From Curvularia sp. ZM96 (Eukaryota; Ascomycota; Dothideomycetes; Pleosporales; Pleosporaceae): 64,000 bases of DNA. Shown in pieces: positions 58,031 to 64,000 of the stretch. The stretch lies in assembly GCA_022457065.1 (NCBI GenBank), contig JAJGBQ010000003.1, positions 868,001-932,000 of the forward strand, written 5' to 3'. The notes under the pieces are model-generated. The model searched no databases. It was not told where the DNA came from and saw only the letters and a program-made list of their open reading frames with translations. Made by a program: the position numbers and the translations under genes. Positions within the stretch are counted from its first letter, which is position 1. Every line of letters starts with the position of its first letter.

Positions 58031-58738
58031 ATGGTCTCCCAGCCTATTGGCACGAAAAAGACGCCGCCCGTCACGTCCACGGCGAAGAAAACCCCTGTGA
58101 CGGCCTCAGCAAAGAAAACGGCTGTCAAGAGCCCAGCCGTTCAGCCTCCTAAGAAGCCTGTCAACACGGCCATGCAGAAGAAACCCATGGTCACACCACA
58201 AAAGAAGCCAGTATCTACTGCGGTAGCTAAGAAGCCCGCGACAGCAGTTGGACAAAAGAAGCCCCTTCCAGCGCCAGCCAAGAAACCGATTCCACAGTCC
58301 CAACAGCAGGGCTGGCTCGCCAAAGGCCTGAGTGCTGCACAATCTGGAATTGGCAGTGCAGTCGGTGCAGCCACTGCTGGAATCGGCAACGCTGCTGGTG
58401 CTGTCGTAACTGCAGCCGGAAGTGGTGTAGCCGGGGCAGGTAGGGGCGCTGGAGCAAGGTGAGTCTATCGTCATAATCGCCATTCGGATTTCTGGTTAAC
58501 TTTGTGTAGCATTACAAATACATCCCGTACTTGGGGCGACATGGTGCGCGAGTATGGCAATTCACTCAAGGACATGACTGGTGCTTCGGGCAGTCGCTCG
58601 ACGACGCACAAGAACCCTCTTGGTCTGAGTGGAAGTGCGACAGGGGGTATGACATCTATGGCGAGTAGGCCTGGTGTGCCTGGTGTTTCTGGAGGCTCAA
58701 CCAGGACTGGTACTGCTAGCAACCCGTTGGGACTATGA
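58031..58738 (+). CDS. Lys/Pro-rich hypothetical protein, 218 aa
   Basis: Two exons (58031-58458, 58510-58738; intron 51 nt) give 218 aa. The upstream frame to 57980 begins with GTG, so the ATG at 58031 (ccaccATGG) is used. The N-terminal 100 residues are repeats of KKP/KKT (TAKKTPVTASAKKTAVKS, then AMQKKPMVTPQKKPVSTA), like a linker-histone-type tail. A Gly/Ala-rich hydrophobic stretch (IGSAVGAATAGIGNAAGAVV) and GSGVAGAGRGAG follow. The end contains TWGDMVREYGNSLKDMTG and a Ser/Gly-rich tail ending NPLGL. No known family recognised. The hydrophobic Gly/Ala part could be membrane-associated; the basic repeats could bind nucleic acid or acidic lipids. Both are guesses. Confidence 0.65.
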
Positions 58739-59456
58739 TGTTGGAAAATACTGTCTGTATGAAATTCATGGCTTCTTACCGCTGGTAGAGAGTTTGGATG
58801 CTTCCAATATTGGGTTTGGGGAACGGAGTATCATGCTGGTTTACTTATTTTCGAACAAGTAGCAGATTTATTTTCCAAAACTAAAGTTAAATACATCGTT
58901 GATTGTACACGGAATGGGCAAGCGGTCTTCTTGACTCACTGTGCCTTTGATTATGAGTCGAGAAAATTCCACAGTTTGATGCTTGCATCATACTAAGATT
59001 CGGCGTATTGTTGCATGTGATATGAGGTAGCTACGAGATACCATTCATCTTGTCTTCAACTTGAGAAGAATGTGTCCCTGTGCTCTTTATGCCCTGCGTC
59101 GTTAAAACATATTTCCAGTCTGAGTTTGGTCAAGTACAACTGCTTTGCAAGTCTCTGACATTTTTAAGTGATAGCTCTGGTTCAAAAACTTTACGAGAAC
59201 CCAACAGCGAAGTAATAGAGGTTCAGCATTAGGGTGGGAAAAGGGAGGTGAACGGGTTAAACTGGTTATGTCATCGCTATCGATAACGCTAGCGCCACCT
59301 GGATAATTTCTGAGAGCGTGAATGTGAAGACGGGGCGCAAACACAAATTCTGCGCTGCTCATGTTCGCAGCTACCAGCATATGTGTTCCTTCGGTGCGCA
59401 CACACCGACTTGTTTAATCTAATTTTTTAATCGCCCATCCGCGACCGCGCCGGCTG
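58739..59456. other. Intergenic, 0.7 kb
   Basis: AT-rich 3' flank of the Lys/Pro-rich protein gene and 5' flank of the PPR-like gene. Nothing recognised. Confidence 0.5.
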
Positions 59457-61772
59457 ATGCTCGGCTTTTCTCGACTACGATGTCTATCCCACTCCGCTCT
59501 ACGGTTCCAGTCGCGTCATCTACGAACACGCCCTCGCGAACTACCAAGCTACGTCCCACAATGGGACCCGACAACGAAAACGCCCATACAATCGCCAGCG
59601 GTGTTGAGTGATTCCAAGGCTGTCTCGGAAACACTCCTTCGCGGCATACCTAAGACCACAGAGCCCAAGAGGCTCACTGATGGACAACAATGTTTGATAT
59701 CGCTTGAGGGCAGTCATCTCGGACACAGATACATACTTAAGCGGCTTGATCTAGTACTGCGTCTAGCCAGTGCTGCTGATGGACATGACGCTAGTCTCCG
59801 TGCACCCTTGTGGCGGGCGTATATGTTGTCAAAAGCTACGGACCCTCGACTATTAGCACGTCTTTCGAGCCGAGCGTGGGAATTGCTATGGACGACTCAA
59901 TCTGTCCAGTCTCCGGATAACCACAATCGAACAGCACACTTGAAACAGCTCCATCGTGACATGGAGAGGGCAGGAAAGGCTACAAGCATTGGAGAGAGGG
60001 CTCGATACCTCGAAAGTGTATTTTTAAATGGCAGAGAGGATTATGCCATCAGCGAATGGGAGCAGGATCACAAATCGAGCCTCAAGGGCGTACGATATAG
60101 CGATAGCCCGGAGCATTTGGAGATTGGAGCCAAGATCCATGCACTTGTCGGGAATGTAGACCGTAGCCGGAGCATCATGGAAGAGCTATTCCGCCTGCAT
60201 CCAGATTGGGATACCTCTGTTATGATGGATGTGTTTCGCGCTCATACAAGTTCAGAACTTGAAGAGCATCATCATAGAGCCAAGCAGATCCACACTCGGA
60301 TGAAAGTGCAGAAAGGCGAAGCTTGCACAATCGAAGACTACGACGGTTGGCTATCCGGATTTCTAGAGGCAAGAAGTCTAACCGAAGCAAAACAAGTCTT
60401 CCGGGATATGGTCCAGGATGGCTATCTGATTACTAGCAGGGTGACTGCGCCAGCCGAACCAGTTCTAAAGCGACTGCACTTGCTCTTTTGTCTTGGCACT
60501 GATATCTCTCAGATGACCAGTATTGCTCTTGATGCTCTCTCGGTACTCCCACCTGTCTATCATAGTCATGTATTTGGTCACTGGATGAAGTCGGCGGTTA
60601 TTCAAAAAGCACCGGAGGCAGCTGCTCAAATCTTGGATATGATGATCAAGAAAGGATATCAGCCGGAAACCTTCCATTTCAACATGCTCCTGAGAGCTCT
60701 GATACGTACAAAAGATAGTCCCAATATCCTGAGAGCAGAGAATATTGGATGGCGTATGATCGACGAGGCGTGCAAAGCCCGTGCGAGACACCCAACTCCG
60801 GATACTACAACCGCAGGTACCAACAACAGGCCTACCGACGGCCATGATGCGAATGTAGGCACTACAAGAGGAGTTCCGCCAGCCGACGTCACTACATTTG
60901 CTTTAATCATGCACCATCATGCCAAGAGCTTGCAATGGGAACACGTGGAGTACCTCACGCGTCAGCTCAAGGAAACGACCATTGTACCGAATACCACCAT
61001 TATGAATGTCATCATGGACAACAAGTGTCGCCAGGGTGCATACAGTGAAGCTTGGATGGTTTATAAAACCCTTACCAACCCACAGGAAGGCAGCAAAGGT
61101 GTTTTTCCGGATGGCGCAAGCCTGCGTTGTTTGTGGAAAACACTCCGCCTAGCACTTGGGGACCATGCCACTCGGAACGATCCTGCCTTGCCTACACCTC
61201 GTGAGCTACTCAAGGAGATGGTGATCTGGTGGGATTTAAGTGGCGATCGCTACGATGCCAATCGATTCAGAATGGGCCTCGCGGGCGCTGACAGCGGAGC
61301 GATAACATCACTCATCATGCACTGTTTCAGCTACACTCAGGACCTAGCTGGCTCGCTCGTCGCTCTACATGTACTTCGCCACCGCTTTTCCATCTTCCCC
61401 ACTGACAAAGCGGCCGAGATCCTGCAAAGACAAATGGCTTGGGTGGACATGGCACGCGAATCAGAATCCGTCCGCAGCCAGTATTTTCACAGTCGCTCCA
61501 ACAAACGGAACACGGAACGCGTGGTGAGGGTGTACAACATTTTGTTGCAGCGGCGCCTGGCCAGAATGGATCTAAAGGAGGGAGAGTACGAGAAATTGAG
61601 CCAGGAACAGATTGGGGATGTGGGATTGAATCTGCTGAGCGAGTATGTCAGGGTGGTGCTCAAGAGAAGTTATCCGCCTGAGGTCGTGGAAGCTATGATT
61701 GATGCTGCAAGGTGTGCGGTAGGTGTGCCTGATTTACCAACAGGGGATATGGACGCCTTTGAGGTCGCTTGA
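59457..61772 (+). CDS. Pentatricopeptide-repeat-like mitochondrial protein
   Basis: A single exon of 771 aa. The Arg/Ser-rich, Asp/Glu-free N-terminus (MLGFSRLRCLSHSALRFQSR, HLRTRPREL) is a typical mitochondrial targeting peptide. The body is alpha-helical with PPR-like pairs: EDYDGWLSGFLEARSLTEAK, VFRDMVQDGYLITSRVTAPA, AAQILDMMIKKGYQPETFHF followed by NMLLRALIRTK, and ADVTTFALIMHHHAKSLQWE followed by HVEYLTRQLKETTIVPNTTI and MNVIMDNKCRQGAYSEAWMV. PPR proteins bind mitochondrial RNA and affect its maturation, stability or translation. Fungal members diverge quickly, so I cannot name an orthologue. The length is within the fungal PPR range. Confidence 0.75.
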   Translation: MLGFSRLRCLSHSALRFQSRHLRTRPRELPSYVPQWDPTTKTPIQSPAVLSDSKAVSETLLRGIPKTTEPKRLTDGQQCLISLEGSHLGHRYILKRLDLVLRLASAADGHDASLRAPLWRAYMLSKATDPRLLARLSSRAWELLWTTQSVQSPDNHNRTAHLKQLHRDMERAGKATSIGERARYLESVFLNGREDYAISEWEQDHKSSLKGVRYSDSPEHLEIGAKIHALVGNVDRSRSIMEELFRLHPDWDTSVMMDVFRAHTSSELEEHHHRAKQIHTRMKVQKGEACTIEDYDGWLSGFLEARSLTEAKQVFRDMVQDGYLITSRVTAPAEPVLKRLHLLFCLGTDISQMTSIALDALSVLPPVYHSHVFGHWMKSAVIQKAPEAAAQILDMMIKKGYQPETFHFNMLLRALIRTKDSPNILRAENIGWRMIDEACKARARHPTPDTTTAGTNNRPTDGHDANVGTTRGVPPADVTTFALIMHHHAKSLQWEHVEYLTRQLKETTIVPNTTIMNVIMDNKCRQGAYSEAWMVYKTLTNPQEGSKGVFPDGASLRCLWKTLRLALGDHATRNDPALPTPRELLKEMVIWWDLSGDRYDANRFRMGLAGADSGAITSLIMHCFSYTQDLAGSLVALHVLRHRFSIFPTDKAAEILQRQMAWVDMARESESVRSQYFHSRSNKRNTERVVRVYNILLQRRLARMDLKEGEYEKLSQEQIGDVGLNLLSEYVRVVLKRSYPPEVVEAMIDAARCAVGVPDLPTGDMDAFEVA

Positions 61773-62390
61773 TTGCCAGTAAACACATAATGACGATTAC
61801 TTGATGGCGCCTTTTTATCAAATCATTTTCATCGAATTCCGAGTCTACATTATTTCGGCTTTTTGCTAGTGAGAATTGGGTGTAAAGAAATGTCTCGATA
61901 ATACTATTCATCACTTTCTTCTTTCACATCGAATTACGCATTCATGAAACAGATCTGACGCTTCAAACGAAGAAGAAGAAATCCACATTGCTGATTTCCC
62001 TCGGTCTATATAACCAAGCCAACCGAATAGAAAAAGGGGAACCGGAAAAAAGGATGCCCTAGAGAAAAATCATGAACAAAGAACCGTGCTTTGGTATCGT
62101 AGGGTTCCCTCCTCTCTATCTCTCTCATGTTCTCGCTTCTCCACACACACATCCATTCCCTTCTGAAACAACTCACTACGCCCACCACCTTCGTCGATGC
62201 ATATATCAAACGAAGAACAGTATACCAAATAGAAAACTAAAAACGAATTAGACTCCCACGACGCCGACCCTGGGAGCACACACATACACTCAGGTTTTCT
62301 GCCAGCGTGTTTTCTTCCCGTTGAACCATCGCTTTACATTGTAGTCGTGTTCGTAAACTCATACCACTCTCCATCCTCCCCGGCAAGTGT
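61773..62390. other. Convergent 3' region, PPR-like / DnaJ
   Basis: 618 bp between convergent stop codons; AT-rich with CT runs near 62110-62160. Nothing recognised. Confidence 0.5.
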
Positions 62391-63723
62391 TTACTGCGAT
62401 GCACACTGTACGCGCTCACCGCCTGGGTGCATGTCGTCTTCGTCGTCGTCCATGCCGCCCATGCCGCGGGCACGTGCGCCTTCGCCTCCCTGGTCGACGT
62501 CCTCGAGGGTGAAGTCCTCGGTCATTGCGTCTGGCGGAGGCAGAGCGTCGGGAACCTTGCGTGGAGGTAGGACCGACTCGAGGGCGCGGATCTGCTCAGG
62601 GTTCATCGGGCCGCCTTCTTCGTTGCCGAGGCGCTCGGGGAACTTGACGTCAAATTGGATGTACAAATTGCCGAAATCGTGGTGTCGGTATGATGGCATA
62701 CCTTGGCCGCGGATCACCTTGACTTCGCCGGGGCTAATGCATTCGCCAGGGATGATGTCGACGGTTAACCATCGTTCATCCAGGTGCTCAATGTGGATCT
62801 GGCCTCCGGCAAGGGCCGTCAGCAGGTCAATCTCCGCGTGGTAGAAAAGGTCGTCGTCCTTGCGTTGGAAGCGAGGGTGGGGCTTCTGCTCAATCTCAAA
62901 AACAACGTCGCCTGGTTCTACACCCGGTAGCTGATCACCCTCGCCTCGGAATTCGATCTTGTGGCCGCTCTTAACACCACGGTCGACGTGGACATGCAGG
63001 ACCTTGCGCTCGATGATGGTCTTCTTGCCATTGCACTGCTTGCATCGGTCCTTCTCGCGGATGATTTCTCCTTCTCCCTGGCAGTCTGGGCACACGGTCT
63101 GGAAGCGTTGGATCATAGGGCCCATTTGCCTCATCATATGCTTCATACCGCGACCATCACAGCCAGCGCACTTCTTCACAGCACCGTCCTTGCCGCCGAT
63201 ACCGTTGCACTTGGGGCAAATGACTGACTTTTGGAGCGCCAGCTTTGAGACCTTGCCGCGGTAGACATCCTCGAGTGATACCTTGTGGACATGGGAGATT
63301 GTGCGTGCCTTCTTGGGGCCTTGCTCGCGTCCTCCACCCATACCGCCGCCGAACATGCCTCCGAAGGGGCCGCCGCCACCACCAAAGAACTGTGCGAACA
63401 GATCCTCGGCAGCCATACCGCCTCCGCCGCCCATACCGCCTTGCTCGAGACCCTCCTCACCATACTGGTCGTATATTTGGCGCTTCTGGGGGTCGGAGAG
63501 AACTTCGTAGGCGTGTGAGAGGTCCTTGAACTTGTCTGCAGCCTCGGGGTTGTGTGCGTTCTTATCGGGATGCCACTTGAGCGCACCCTTCTTGTATGCG
63601 GATTTGAGTTGTGACTCGGAGCAGTCTGGCGACACCTGATACTGTTAGGTCTTGTTGCTCTGTGCGGGCAGACCGGGCTATGCTTACCCCGAGGGTATCG
63701 TAAAGCTTGGTGTCCTTCACCAT
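62391..63723 (-). CDS. Type I (class A) DnaJ/Hsp40 co-chaperone, Ydj1/Mas5-like
   Basis: Two exons (63723-63688, 63635-62391; intron 52 nt) give 426 aa. The first exon encodes only MVKDTKLYDTLG. The J domain covers about 5-67 with HPD at 34-36 (WHPDKN). A Gly/Phe-rich region follows (FGGGGGPFGGMFGGGMGGG). The zinc-finger domain has the four CxxCxGxG-type repeats: CPKCNGIG, CAGCDGRG, CPDCQGEG and CKQCNGKK, the last deviating. The C-terminal peptide-binding domains include DRGVKSGHKIEFRGEGDQLP. The last residues are CASQ, a CAAX box for farnesylation as in Ydj1. The protein stimulates Hsp70 ATPase in the cytosol and at the ER/mitochondrial surface. The length is normal for the family. Confidence 0.94.
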
Positions 63724-64000
63724 GGTCGCGGTTGCGAGCTGTGTAGTGGTGTAGAGGGGCTAGTGGGGTCGTAGTAAAAAAGTTGAGTGGAGAGGTTAAT
63801 GTAGCGTATGCACAAGAGTTCTGGAGAAGGCTGTCCGTAGGCTTCTAAGAATCTTTATATGGTCAGCGGTCAGGTCGCGGGGTGAGGGTGCGCAGCGACG
63901 TAGACAAAAGAAAGGCCAGCCTTATGAACCGCCGGGGGCGCTTCTGACGCCAGGAGCAGGGGGCAAGGGACGAAAAGCACTTACCAATAGTCGCCACAGG
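63724..64000. other. DnaJ promoter region at the window edge
   Basis: 277 bp upstream of the DnaJ start. TCTAAGAATCTTTATATGG at about 63844-63862 includes a TATA-like TTTATAT. The 5' UTR may contain a further intron. No gene seen. Confidence 0.4.

Noticed and set aside
1..64000. tRNA genes, rRNA, CRISPR arrays, intact transposons
   Set aside because: Reading for B-box-like GGTTCRANNC, long terminal or inverted repeats, regularly spaced repeats and transposase motifs gave nothing convincing; a tRNAscan or repeat-masker run would be decisive.

Overview
This is a window of nuclear DNA from a filamentous ascomycete. Genes carry short GT-AG introns (mostly 47-70 nt) with TACTAAC/CTGAC-like branch sites, and the products are fungal: RNA polymerase I factor Rrn3, CFT1, COQ6, a Ste20-type kinase, a SAS4-domain protein, and fungus-only families (DUF3176, DUF6594, HET relic, GPI-anchored Cys-rich protein). 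The mix resembles a Dothideomycete (Pleosporales), but that placement is inferred from gene style only. I rebuilt exon-intron structures by hand; all spliced CDSs given here close in frame.

Layout. 0.5-2.2 kb: secreted LVIVD/regulatory-P-type protein (-). 4.5-6.6: DUF3176 membrane protein (+). 6.6-9.5: gene-poor island with a broken HET/STAND-type fragment and a decayed F-box-like frame. 9.5-16.1: divergent pair, LMBD1-like transporter (-) and CFT1 (+). 16.1-21.8: a second gene-poor stretch with tandem repeats and one DUF6594 gene (-). 21.8-25.6: convergent MFS transporter (+) and thiolase-like protein (-). 26.1-32.2: FAN1 nuclease (-) and a Fungal_trans_2-type regulator (-). 33.4-34.8: ZIP zinc transporter (+). 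35.1-36.8: ChaC-type gamma-glutamylcyclotransferase (-) with a 5-nt microexon. 37.2-38.8: COQ6 (-). 39.8-40.9: hypothetical protein (+). 41.6-43.9: divergent GPI-anchored Cys-rich protein (-) and PX-domain protein (+). 44.7-49.4: convergent SAS4-domain protein (+) and RRN3 (-). 49.6-52.7: divergent PPIH-type cyclophilin (-) and RING-H2 ligase (+). 53.6-57.4: Ste20/GCK kinase (-) with C-terminal 14-residue repeats. 58.0-61.8: Lys/Pro-rich small protein (+) and PPR-like mitochondrial protein (+). 62.4-63.7: type I DnaJ with CAAX end (-).

The genes are mostly unrelated housekeeping functions (RNA 3'-end processing, rRNA transcription, splicing-associated cyclophilin, quinone synthesis, glutathione turnover, zinc uptake, DNA crosslink repair, chaperoning). 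They do not form a biosynthetic cluster, and I see no mobile element, CRISPR array or rRNA gene. The most unusual items are the ChaC microexon, the repeat array in the kinase tail, the HET/STAND relic and a frame-preserving 42-bp duplication near 17.4 kb.
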